Source: Brevundimonas sp.
GTDB lineage: Bacteria; Pseudomonadota; Alphaproteobacteria; Caulobacterales; Caulobacteraceae
Length of the DNA: 64,000 nt
Assembly (NCBI GenBank): GCA_003248965.1
Contig: QFQU01000015.1
Coordinates: 101,698 to 165,697, forward strand
Direction: 5' to 3'
Positions 7,915 through 15,680 of the stretch are shown one piece after another (the first letter of the stretch is position 1; the number at the start of each line of letters is the position of its first letter). Position numbers and translations under genes: made by a program. The notes beneath the pieces were generated by a model. The model was not told the DNA's origin. It was given only the letters and a program-made list of their open reading frames with translations, and did not search any database.

Positions 7915-8322
7915 TCAGGCTGCCCGCGAGGCCCGCAATTCGTCGCAGCACAACAGGCTCTCCAACTCGGGCGCGGAGAGTTCGTCCAGACGCCGTCCGG
8001 CCAGCCGTTCGGCCGCCGCGTCCGCGGACAGCCGGTTGAGACGCATGGGTTCGGTGACGCGGCGATGGCTGATGGGCCGATCGTCCACCACGCGCAGGCC
8101 GGAGTGACGGCCGTCACGCGACTGCCGTTCGATCAACCGATCCAGATCGACGCGCGCGCCTTCCAGCATCTGCGCCGCCTGCCCCTCATGGAACAGCAGC
8201 ACCGCGCCGACGTGGTCGCGCCGGTTGTTGTATTCGGCGACGCCCAGGATGGCGGCTACGCTGGCAGCCGTGCGCCCGGTCGCGCCGACCGTTTCGCTCA
8301 CGAGGAGCACACGATAGAGCAA
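7915..8322 (-). CDS. Degenerate BLUF-domain protein lacking the photoactive tyrosine
   Basis: This 135-residue protein is clearly related to the neighbouring BLUF protein: YNNRRDHVGAVLLFHEG, LEGARVDLDRLIE, and a VVDDRPISHRR segment. Aligned by eye, the key Tyr is Leu7 (RVLLVSE), while Asn32/33 and Gln51 (QAAQMLEG) remain. The Trp near the flavin is replaced by Glu91, and Met93 is kept. Without the Tyr, classical BLUF photochemistry should fail, although flavin may still bind. The C-terminal tail differs fully from the paralogue (ERLAGRRLDELSAPELESLL). It is first in transcription order of the pair and divergent from hslV. Confidence 0.8.
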   Translation of the reverse strand: MLYRVLLVSETVGATGRTAASVAAILGVAEYNNRRDHVGAVLLFHEGQAAQMLEGARVDLDRLIERQSRDGRHSGLRVVDDRPISHRRVTEPMRLNRLSADAAAERLAGRRLDELSAPELESLLCCDELRASRAA

Positions 8323-8455
8323 TTCTCTATCCTTTAATTGACTTTACTTGGTAGAGTTTATCGCATTAAAGCGAAAACTAGGGTTAAAATATGACGCGGT
8401 TATCTCGAAACCGCCCGGCCTTGATCGGCGTCGCAGGGCGGCCCATCTGCCGTCC

Positions 8456-9025
8456 ATGACCCAGCCTTATCCGACCGCCTCCGCCTTTCCCGACTGGCAC
8501 GGCACCACCATCCTGGCGGTGCGCAAGAACGGCCGCACCGTGATCGCCGGCGACGGCCAGGTCTCCATGGGGCCGACCATCGTGAAGGGCGCGGCGCGCA
8601 AGGTCCGCACCCTGGCCGGCGGCAAGGTCGTGGCGGGCTTCGCCGGCGCCACCGCCGACGCCTTCACCCTGATCGAACGGCTGGAGGCCAAGCTGGAGCA
8701 ATATCCCGACCAACTGGCCCGCGCCTGCGTCGACCTGGCCAAGGACTGGCGCACCGACCGCTATCTCCGCCGGCTGGAGGCCATGCTCCTGGTGGCGGAC
8801 AAGACGTCCATCTTCACCGTGACCGGCGTGGGCGACGTGCTGGAGCCGGAACACGGCGTCGCCGCCGTCGGATCGGGCGGCAACTACGCCCTGTCGGCCG
8901 CCCGCGCCCTGATCGAGGAGACCCAGCTGGACGCCGAACAGATCGCCCGCAAGGCCATGAAGATCGCCGCCGACATCTGCGTCTACACCAACGGCAATCT
9001 GACGGTGGAGACCTTGGGCGACTGA
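8456..9025 (+). CDS. hslV: ATP-dependent protease HslVU, peptidase subunit HslV
   Basis: HslV forms the proteasome-like double hexameric chamber that degrades proteins unfolded by HslU. The 189-residue product has the threonine-protease N terminus HG-TTILAVRKNGRTVIAGDGQVS, with the likely mature nucleophile Thr17 after a 16-residue prosequence. The later segments ARKVRTL, VAGFAGATADAFTL, AVGSGGNYALSAARAL and ICVYTNGN are family hallmarks. ATG 8456 gives the prosequence length usual for alphaproteobacteria. The ATPase gene hslU, commonly adjacent, is absent from this window on either side. Confidence 0.95.
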   Translation: MTQPYPTASAFPDWHGTTILAVRKNGRTVIAGDGQVSMGPTIVKGAARKVRTLAGGKVVAGFAGATADAFTLIERLEAKLEQYPDQLARACVDLAKDWRTDRYLRRLEAMLLVADKTSIFTVTGVGDVLEPEHGVAAVGSGGNYALSAARALIEETQLDAEQIARKAMKIAADICVYTNGNLTVETLGD

Positions 9026-9168
9026 CCGCCAGGCCGCTGTCCGGGGGCCTGCGCGACCCGATCGCGAAACCGGTCGTACATGTCGTAATCGACCGCCCCG
9101 GCCAGAAGGATGCGCGGCGTATCGAAGGCGCTAGCGTTCAGCAGGTCCGCTGAAACGACGCCGATCAT
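8983..9168 (-). CDS. Possible small hypothetical protein overlapping hslV 3' end
   Basis: The 61-residue frame reads MIGVVSADLLNASAFDTPRI and contains AVDYDMYDRFRDRVAQAPG. Its start ATG (9168) overlaps the stop of the next small gene by four bases (ATGA), a layout usual for co-translated genes. The last 14 codons run antisense to the 3' end of hslV. No domain is recognised. The regular acidic/basic pattern in the first 45 residues looks protein-like, but a chance frame remains possible. Confidence 0.4.
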   Translation of the reverse strand: MIGVVSADLLNASAFDTPRILLAGAVDYDMYDRFRDRVAQAPGQRPGGQSPKVSTVRLPLV

Positions 9169-9368
9169 TGCGCCTCTTGCACGCCGGCGTCATCGACCGG
9201 ATAGCCCTGCGCCAGGGCCCAGGACTTGGCCTCGCCCACAGAGAAGAACGCCTGGCTTCGGACGCGTCGCGCGCCGTTATCGTCGATCAATTCGCACTCG
9301 AACCACCGGATCGTGCGCCGGTCGGCGGTGTTGCAGGTCCGAGAAAAGATCAAGGCGTGGGGCGTCAT
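9165..9368 (-). CDS. Small hypothetical protein
   Basis: This 67-residue frame reads MTPHALIFSRTCNTADRRTI and continues with RWFECELIDDNGARRVRSQ and FFSVGEAKSWALAQGYPVDD. The sequence has the balanced composition of a real small soluble protein and lies in a 490-base space between hslV and hisS that would otherwise be empty. It ends in an ATGA overlap with the frame at 8983-9168, so the two could be co-translated. I recognise no family and see no clear Shine-Dalgarno sequence. Confidence 0.52.
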   Translation of the reverse strand: MTPHALIFSRTCNTADRRTIRWFECELIDDNGARRVRSQAFFSVGEAKSWALAQGYPVDDAGVQEAQ

Positions 9369-9519
9369 GACGGATCAACGGCGCCCGCCCGCCGCAGTTC
9401 CGCCCGATTACAGATTTTCCCTTCTACAACAAGATATTGCCAAGCCTTTAGTCCATGCGGCCGCTATTGGCGGCGCTGGATGATTTGCGCCGTCGCGCCC
9501 CTTGGCTTAAGCGCGCGCC

Positions 9520-11010
9520 ATGACCGACGAAGCCCCCATCCGCCCCCTCGCCCGCAATCCGCGCGGTTTCGCCGACAAGCGCGGGCGCGACCTGACCGCC
9601 GAACGCCGCATCGTGGCGCGGGTATCCGAGGTCTATGAGCGCTGGGGCTTCGAGCCGCTGGAGACCCCGGCCTTCGAATACGCCGACGCCCTGGGCAAGT
9701 TCCTGCCCGACGCCGACCGCCCGAACGAAGGCGTCTTCGCGCTTCAGGACGACGCCGGATCGGAAGAGCCGGGCGACTGGATGGCTCTGCGCTACGACCA
9801 CACCGCGCCCCTGGCCCGGTTCGCGGCCCAGACGTGGGAGACCCTGCCCAAGCCGTTCCGCCGCTACGCCTATGGTCCGGTCTGGCGCAACGAAAAGCCC
9901 GGCCCCGGCCGTTTCCGCGAGTTCTGGCAGTGTGACGCCGACACGGTCGGCTCCGACCGGCCCGAGGCGGACGCCGAGATCATCGCCATGGCCTGCGAGG
10001 GTCTGCGCGGCGCGGGACTGGATGCGGGTCAGGCCCAGATCCGCGTCTCGAACCGCAAACTGTTCGACGGCCTGTTCGACGCGGGCGGCGTGACCGAGGC
10101 GGGCCAGCGTCTGACGGCGTTGCGCGCCATCGACAAGTTCGACCGGCTGGGCTGGGACGGCGTGGTCCAGCTTCTGGGCGAAGGCCGTCTGGACGAATCC
10201 GGCGACTACACCAAGGGCGCCCAGCTGCCGATGAAGGTGACGGGGGCCATCGAGGCCTTCCTGGCCTCGGCCAATACGCCCGGCCTGACGCGCGCCGAGA
10301 CGCTGGAGGCCGTGGCCCGTTCCGGCGACCTGGGGGCGGCCGGTCAGGCGGCGCTGAACGAACTGGCCGCCATCGATCGGGCGCTGACCGCCATGCGCGT
10401 CGATCAGGACGCGGTGAAGTTCGATCCGACCATCGTCCGCGGACTGGAATATTACACCGGCGCCGTGTTCGAGGCCGAACTGCTGCTGGACACCACCGAC
10501 GACAAGGGCCGCCCGGTCCGCTTCGGCTCCATCGGCGGCGGCGGCCGCTATGACGACCTGGTCGCCCGGTTCACGGGGCAGAGTGTTCCGGCGACCGGCT
10601 TCTCGTTCGGCGTCTCGCGTCTGGCCTCGGCCCTTCGCGCGGCGGGACGGGGCGCAGAGGACGCGGTGCGCGGCCCGGTGGTCGTCATCGTCTTCTCCGA
10701 GGACGACATGGGCCACTATCTGAACGCCGTCGCCGAACTGCGCGCCGCAGGCGTCGCCGCCGAGCTCTATCTGGGCCGGGCCGGCATGAAGGCCCAGATG
10801 AAATACGCCGACCGTCGCGGCGCCCCCGCCGTCGTCATCCTGGGCGGCGACGAGATCGCGGCGGGCGAGGTGACGATCAAGGATCTGGACGCCGGACGCG
10901 CCGCCGCCGCCGCCATCACCGACAACGAGGCCTGGAAGGCCGAACGGCCGGGCCAGATGAAGATCGCCCGCGAGGGCCTGGTCGCCGCCATCAAGGGCAT
11001 TATCGAATAA
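9520..11010 (+). CDS. hisS: Histidine-tRNA ligase
   Basis: HisRS charges tRNA-His in the cytoplasm. The 496-residue class II synthetase shows motif 2 (YGPVWRNEKPGPGRFREFWQCDADTVG...), the histidine-specific loop VRGLEYYTGAVFE, and GSIGGGGRYDDL with motif 3 FSFGVSRLASAL. An anticodon-binding domain follows (about residues 385-496; VVVIVFSEDD, LGGDEIAAGEVTIKDL). The RFREFWQCDAD form of motif 2 is the variant I associate with alphaproteobacterial HisRS. ATG 9520 gives the family start. A possible small RNA gene with a strong terminator lies downstream. Confidence 0.95.
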   Translation: MTDEAPIRPLARNPRGFADKRGRDLTAERRIVARVSEVYERWGFEPLETPAFEYADALGKFLPDADRPNEGVFALQDDAGSEEPGDWMALRYDHTAPLARFAAQTWETLPKPFRRYAYGPVWRNEKPGPGRFREFWQCDADTVGSDRPEADAEIIAMACEGLRGAGLDAGQAQIRVSNRKLFDGLFDAGGVTEAGQRLTALRAIDKFDRLGWDGVVQLLGEGRLDESGDYTKGAQLPMKVTGAIEAFLASANTPGLTRAETLEAVARSGDLGAAGQAALNELAAIDRALTAMRVDQDAVKFDPTIVRGLEYYTGAVFEAELLLDTTDDKGRPVRFGSIGGGGRYDDLVARFTGQSVPATGFSFGVSRLASALRAAGRGAEDAVRGPVVVIVFSEDDMGHYLNAVAELRAAGVAAELYLGRAGMKAQMKYADRRGAPAVVILGGDEIAAGEVTIKDLDAGRAAAAAITDNEAWKAERPGQMKIAREGLVAAIKGIIE

Positions 11011-11122
11011 GTTTCGATAAAATCGTCTTCGGACGTTGGGTTATCACCGATAAGTCGAAGAAAGTTCGATTGTCGCGAAACCGGCCGTTGACCCGCCCCC
11101 GCCGTCTGGGCCAAATGAACTC

Positions 11123-11240
11123 ACTCGAGGGCAAGCGTTGCTCAAGCGCGCAGCACTCGAAGGCGTTTCGGGGAGGAAACGTCCGCTCTTTAAAGAGCAA
11201 GATAGCCCGCTGCGACGTATCCCCCGCAGCGGGCTTTTCT
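11123..11240 (+). ncRNA. Candidate structured small RNA (or long structured 3' region of hisS)
   Basis: The 341-base space between hisS and the M13 peptidase holds four ordered structures on the plus strand. These are a direct repeat of CACTCGA near 11122 and 11153, a hairpin at 11164-11181 (CGTTTC, loop GGGGAG, GAAACG), a hairpin at 11185-11198 (GCTCT, loop TTAA, AGAGC), and a perfect intrinsic terminator at 11205-11240. The GGGGAG loop is purine-rich like a Shine-Dalgarno sequence. A TTGACC hexamer at 11088-11093 could be a -35 element, but the -10 at 11111 (CCAAAT) is poor. It does not resemble tmRNA, SRP RNA or RNase P RNA as I know them. The 5' end is a guess. Confidence 0.42.
11205..11240 (+). 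terminator. Strong intrinsic terminator
   Basis: A ten-base-pair perfect stem, GCCCGCTGCG at 11205-11214 and CGCAGCGGGC at 11225-11234, is followed by TTTTCT. It ends either the hisS transcript or the candidate small RNA just upstream. Confidence 0.9.
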
Positions 11241-11302
11241 ATGCCTGAAGCCCGAAAACTCGGCCTTTAGAACCTCTGGAGATTCCGCAGGTTTTCGCCA
11301 TG

Positions 11303-11328
11303 AAAAAGGCCGGGGCGAACCCCGGCCT
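11303..11328 (-). terminator. Intrinsic terminator of the M13 peptidase gene
   Basis: On the minus strand the order is AGGCCGGGG, the tetraloop TTCG, CCCCGGCC and then TTTTT. It lies 24 bases past the stop of the peptidase gene. Confidence 0.9.
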
Positions 11329-11351
11329 CCTTCCCCTTCGACAGGCGGCGC

Positions 11352-13475
11352 CTACCAGATGCGGACGCGGTCGTCGGGCTTGAGATAGTATTTGGTCCCC
11401 GGCTGGACGTCGAAGGCGTCGTACCAGGCGTCGACGTTGCGCAGCGGACCGATGACGCGGAACTGCGCCGCCGAGTGCGGGTCGGTGGCGACCTGCTGCT
11501 TCAGCGCCTCGTCGCGATACTTCGACTGCCAGACCTGGGCCCAGCCGTAGAAGAAGCGCTGGTCGCCGGTCGTGCCGTCCAGCACAGGCGCGGGCCGTCC
11601 GTTCAGCGACAGGTGATAGGCTTCCAGACCCACGGCCACGCCCGAGGCGTCGCCGATGTTCTCGCCCATCGTCAGGCCCGGATTGATGTGATAGCCGGGC
11701 AGCGGCTCATAGGTGGCGTACTGCTCGCCCAGGCGCGTGGTCAGGGCCTCGAACCGGGTCTTGTCTTCGGCCGTCCACCAGTTGCGCAGCACCCCGTCGC
11801 CGTCGGACTTGGAGCCCTGGTCGTCGAAGCCGTGGCCGATTTCGTGGCCGATCACCCCGCCGATGCCGCCGTAGTTCACGGCCGGATCCGCGTCCGGATC
11901 GAAGAAGGGCGGCTGCAGGATGGCCGCCGGGAAGACGATCTCGTTATTGGCCGAGTTGTAGTAGGCGTTGACCGTCTGGGGCGTCATGCCCCACTCCGAT
12001 TTGTCGACCGGCTCGTTCAGGCGGGCGAGATCGTAGTTCCACTCGAACAGGCCCTGACGTTCGGCGTTGCCGACCAGATCGTCGGCGCGGATGTCCAGGC
12101 CGGAGTAGTCGCGCCACTTGTCGGGATAGCCGATCTTGACGGTGAATTTGCGCAGCTTCTCCTGGGCGGCGGCCTTGGTCTCGGCTCCCATCCAGGTCAG
12201 GTTCTCGATCCGGTGCGACAGGGCGGTGCGCAGGTTGGCGACCAGTTCTTCCATCTTGGCCTTGGATTGGGCCGGGAAATACTGGCCGACGTACAGACGG
12301 CCCGTCGCCTCGCCCAGCGAACCCTCGGCGAAGGAGATGGCGCGCTTCTCGCGGCTGCGCTGCTCGGGCTGGCCGGACAGGTCGCGGGCGCGGAACTCCC
12401 ACTGGGCGTCCGAGAAACGCTGCGACAGATAGGGCGCCATGTCGTCGGCGGTGTGGAAGGCCTCCCACGCCTGCAACAGCGCGACCGGCGTCTCGGCGTA
12501 GATCGCCGCGATCTTCGGCATGGCCGTGTTCTGACGCACGATCAGCCGCGGCACGCCGCCCAGCTTGGCCGCGTCGTAATAGGCCTGCCAGTCGAAGCCC
12601 GGCGCCTGTTCGGCCAGTTGGCGAATGGTGAACTCGTTGTAGGTCTTGTCGCGGTTGCGGTTCTCGGCCGGGCTCCAGTGGGCGTCGGCGATCTTCTCTT
12701 CCAGGGCCACGATCTGGGCGGCGGTCTCGGCCGGGTCGGCCCAGCCGATCATGCCCAGCATCCGGGCCACATAGGCCTGATACTTCTCTTTCTTGTCGGC
12801 GTAGCGGGCGTCCAGATAGTAGTCGCGGTTGGGCAGGCCCAGACCCGATTGGCCCGTCGAAACGACGTAACGTGTCGGCTGTTTGGCGTCGATGGTAATG
12901 CCGGTGCCGAAGAAGGAGCCGCCGAAACGGCCGACCGTCTGACCCATATAGACGGCCATCTTCTCATGGCTGTCGGCGGCGCGGATGGCGGCCAGATACG
13001 GCTGCAGCGGCTGGGCGTCCAGTTGATCGACGCGGGCCTGGTCGATGTAGGAGCGATAGGCGTCGGCGATCTTGGCCTCGTCCGAACCGGGCGCCAGGTC
13101 GGTGCGCGCGGCCAGGCCGGTGATCAGCCCCTTCATCCGGTTGTCCGACAGTTCGCGCAGCAGGGCGAAGGAACCGTAGCTGGTGCGGTCCGACGGAATG
13201 ATCAGGGCGTCCACGGCCTTGCCGTTGGCGAAGCGGAAGAAGTCGTCGCCCGGCTTCACCGCAGTGTCGCGCCCGGCCATGTTGAACCCCCAGGTCCCAT
13301 ACTTGGGCGCCTCGGTTCCCTGCCAGCCGGCGGCGGTCTCCTCACCCGAGAACAGCGAGACGATGGTGCAGGTTTCGTCCAGGCAGGCGTGGTCGTGATC
13401 GACGTCCTGGGCCAGGGCGGCGGAAGGCAGAAGAAGCGCGCCGACGGCGGCGCCGATGAGCAGTCTTTTCATCAC
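11352..13475 (-). CDS. M13-family zinc metallopeptidase (PepO/neprilysin-like), exported
   Basis: M13 enzymes are zinc endopeptidases that cleave short peptides. This 707-residue protein has a signal peptide (KRLLIGAAVGALLLPSAALAQ, AxA cleavage near residue 22) and so should act in the periplasm. The zinc site HEIGH lies near residue 543 in IGGVIGHEIGHGFDDQG, and the third ligand region is LTMGENIGDASGVAVG. NAYYNSANNEIVFPAAILQPPFF and the C-terminal SNxY-like/RVRIW end are typical of the family. Length is normal for bacterial M13. It is monocistronic, with its own UUCG-loop terminator, and divergent from the antiporter at 13623. Confidence 0.94.
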   Translation of the reverse strand: MMKRLLIGAAVGALLLPSAALAQDVDHDHACLDETCTIVSLFSGEETAAGWQGTEAPKYGTWGFNMAGRDTAVKPGDDFFRFANGKAVDALIIPSDRTSYGSFALLRELSDNRMKGLITGLAARTDLAPGSDEAKIADAYRSYIDQARVDQLDAQPLQPYLAAIRAADSHEKMAVYMGQTVGRFGGSFFGTGITIDAKQPTRYVVSTGQSGLGLPNRDYYLDARYADKKEKYQAYVARMLGMIGWADPAETAAQIVALEEKIADAHWSPAENRNRDKTYNEFTIRQLAEQAPGFDWQAYYDAAKLGGVPRLIVRQNTAMPKIAAIYAETPVALLQAWEAFHTADDMAPYLSQRFSDAQWEFRARDLSGQPEQRSREKRAISFAEGSLGEATGRLYVGQYFPAQSKAKMEELVANLRTALSHRIENLTWMGAETKAAAQEKLRKFTVKIGYPDKWRDYSGLDIRADDLVGNAERQGLFEWNYDLARLNEPVDKSEWGMTPQTVNAYYNSANNEIVFPAAILQPPFFDPDADPAVNYGGIGGVIGHEIGHGFDDQGSKSDGDGVLRNWWTAEDKTRFEALTTRLGEQYATYEPLPGYHINPGLTMGENIGDASGVAVGLEAYHLSLNGRPAPVLDGTTGDQRFFYGWAQVWQSKYRDEALKQQVATDPHSAAQFRVIGPLRNVDAWYDAFDVQPGTKYYLKPDDRVRIW

Positions 13476-13622
13476 AATATCCTAGCAGCCGCCCCTGACG
13501 AGCGGGTCGGGGCGGACCCTATCCCTGGCAGGGGTGGTGTCGCCTTAAAAAAAGTTCATGAAACGCACGCAGCGTCTCGTCACGGGCGCGCCGTCAGGGT
13601 TTGATGGCGGGACGGAGGGCGG

Positions 13623-15455
13623 ATGCACGGACACGGCGGCGGCGATTACAAGGATCTGGTGGTCTTTCTGGCCGCAGCGGGCGTCATCGTGCCCCTGGTC
13701 AACCGGTTGAAGATCAGCCCCGTGCTGGGCTTCCTGGCCGCCGGGGTCGTCCTGGGGCCGGACGGCCTGGGCCGGTTCGCCGACGCCGCGCCCTGGCTGT
13801 CCTGGATCACCATCCGCGACCCCGCCCAGCTGGCCCAGTTGTCTGAACTGGGCGTCGCCTTCCTGTTGTTCATGATCGGGCTGGAGCTGTCGTGGGAGCG
13901 GCTTCGCGCCATGCGGCGGCTGGTGTTCGGCCTGGGCATGATGCAGGTCGCGGCCTGCACGGTCGTGCTGTCGGGCGCCTTCATGCTGGCGGGCCAGTCG
14001 TTGGCCGGGGCGGCGGTGCTGGGCATGGGCCTGGCCCTGTCGTCCACCGCCGTGGTCATGCCGGTGCTGGCCGAACGGGGGCGGCTGAAGGGCGCCGTCG
14101 GCCGGTCGACCTTCGCCGTCCTTCTGGCGCAGGATCTTTCGGTCGCGCCGATCCTGATCACCGTCAGCGTCCTGGCCGCCGTGGCCCAGCAGGGCGGGAC
14201 GCTGGACCCGCAGGTTCTGGGACGCTCGCTGCTGACCCTGGTTCCCGCCGCCATCGGCCTGGGCCTTCTGGTCCTCCTGGGGCGCGTGGTGCTGCGGCCG
14301 ATGTTCCGGTCGGCAGCCCGGGCGCGCAAGGTCGATCAGGGCGGAGAATTGTTCGTGGCCGCCAGTCTTCTGGTGGTGGTCGGCGCAGGCCTGGCCGCCC
14401 AGGCCAGCGGCCTGTCCATGAGCATCGGCGCCCTGGTCGCCGGCGTCCTTCTGGCCGAGACCGAGTTCCGACGCCAGGTCGAGGTGTCGATCGAACCCTT
14501 CAAGGGTCTGCTGCTGGGGGTCTTCTTCGTCGGCGTGGGCCTGGGGCTGGATCTGGACGCCGTCGCCGCCGACCCGGCCGGGATCATCGGCCTGGCCCTG
14601 GCGATCACGGCGGCCAAGGCGGTGGTCATCTTCGGCCTGGCGCGGCTGTGGGGGCTCGGCGCCCGCACGGCGATCGAGACGGCCCTGGTCCTGGCGCCGG
14701 CGGGAGAGTTCGCCTTCGTCGTCTTCGCCACGGGCATGGTGGAGGGGATCGCCTCGCCCCAGCTGACGACCACCGTCGCCCTGTCCGCCACCCTCAGCAT
14801 CTTCTCCATTCCGCTGATGGCCTTGCTGGGCCAGCGGATCGGTCGGCGCGCCGCGCCCCCGGCGAGCGCGGGGGCCGAGGCGCCCGCCCCCGTCGAGACG
14901 GCCGACGGCGCGGTCATCATCGTCGGCTTCGGCCGGGTGGGCCGGCTGATCGGCGAAATGCTGAAGGCCCACGACCAGACCTTCATCGCCCTGGATTCCG
15001 ACCCCGCCATCGTCGCCGCCGGCCGCCGCGACGGATTCGACGTCTTCTACGGCGATGCCGGTCGGCGCGAGATGCTGCAGCATTGCGGCGTGGCCTCCAC
15101 CCGCGCCCTGGTCGTCACCATGGACACCCCCGCCAAGGTGGACGAGGTGGTGGCGACGGCGCGGTCCCTGCGCGACGATCTGATCCTGATCGCCCGCGCC
15201 CGCGACGATCAGCACGCCGTGCGCCTGTACAAGCTGGGCGTCACCGACGCCGTGCCGGAAACCACCGAGGCCAGCCTGCAGCTGGCCGAGAACACCCTGG
15301 TCGACCTGGGCGTGCCGATGGGCCTGGTCCTGGCCTCGATCCACGAACGCCGCGATCAATTCCGCCAGGCCTTCCAGGCCGCCACGCCGCTGGATCGCCG
15401 CGACCGGCCGACCCGCGCCCTGCGATCGCGCCAGGTCTCGAATCGAGACAGCTAA
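13623..15455 (+). CDS. Kef-type monovalent cation:proton antiporter with RCK/TrkA-N domain
   Basis: CPA2-family proteins exchange potassium (or sodium) for protons at the inner membrane. The 610-residue protein has about twelve membrane segments in residues 10-400 (for example LKISPVLGFLAAGVVLGPDG, ELGVAFLLFMIGLELSW, LSSTAVVMPVLAERG, LLAQDLSVAPI). A Rossmann RCK domain follows at about 430-550 (VIIVGFGRVGRLIGEMLKAH, ALDSDPAIV). KefB, KefC and YbaL share this layout. No KefF/KefG ancillary gene is adjacent, so glutathione gating is uncertain. ATG 13623 precedes the first membrane segment. Confidence 0.92.
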   Translation: MHGHGGGDYKDLVVFLAAAGVIVPLVNRLKISPVLGFLAAGVVLGPDGLGRFADAAPWLSWITIRDPAQLAQLSELGVAFLLFMIGLELSWERLRAMRRLVFGLGMMQVAACTVVLSGAFMLAGQSLAGAAVLGMGLALSSTAVVMPVLAERGRLKGAVGRSTFAVLLAQDLSVAPILITVSVLAAVAQQGGTLDPQVLGRSLLTLVPAAIGLGLLVLLGRVVLRPMFRSAARARKVDQGGELFVAASLLVVVGAGLAAQASGLSMSIGALVAGVLLAETEFRRQVEVSIEPFKGLLLGVFFVGVGLGLDLDAVAADPAGIIGLALAITAAKAVVIFGLARLWGLGARTAIETALVLAPAGEFAFVVFATGMVEGIASPQLTTTVALSATLSIFSIPLMALLGQRIGRRAAPPASAGAEAPAPVETADGAVIIVGFGRVGRLIGEMLKAHDQTFIALDSDPAIVAAGRRDGFDVFYGDAGRREMLQHCGVASTRALVVTMDTPAKVDEVVATARSLRDDLILIARARDDQHAVRLYKLGVTDAVPETTEASLQLAENTLVDLGVPMGLVLASIHERRDQFRQAFQAATPLDRRDRPTRALRSRQVSNRDS

Positions 15456-15509
15456 GCTTGGTCGATACAGGCGGGGGCGAGACTTCAACCTGCGCCGGAC
15501 CCATTTTCG

Positions 15510-15680
15510 TCATGGTTCCGTGATGCAAGCTCCCCCTCCGTATTGCGCTTCCGTCTGGGCCAACCGTATCAGATCGACCGCCTCCCCCTCGGCCGACCCG
15601 TCCACCTGCAGGTCGATGCTGGAACGCTGACTTCCGAGAGTTGAAGTAAAGTAAAATATTGTTTTCATGACCGATTCCAT
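15510..15680 (-). CDS. Possible 56-residue protein divergent from the TetR gene
   Basis: The frame reads MESVMKTIFYFTSTLGSQRS and continues SSIDLQVDGSAEGEAVDLIR to TEAQYGGGACITEP. It has an excellent Shine-Dalgarno match on the minus strand (GGGGGAGGAG with eight bases before ATG 15680) and fills the otherwise empty space between the antiporter and the TetR gene. It overlaps the start of the TetR gene by 14 bases head to head. The Shine-Dalgarno match may be an accident of the TetR coding sequence, and no family is recognised, so support is weak. Confidence 0.32.
   Translation of the reverse strand: MESVMKTIFYFTSTLGSQRSSIDLQVDGSAEGEAVDLIRLAQTEAQYGGGACITEP

Noticed and set aside
11070..11270. 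A 66-codon plus-strand frame after hisS
   Set aside because: It runs through the two hairpins and the terminator and ends beyond it, so it cannot be translated in full from a terminated transcript.
13545..15488. A 647-codon minus-strand frame over the Kef antiporter
   Set aside because: Antisense shadow; the plus strand encodes a complete CPA2-RCK protein.
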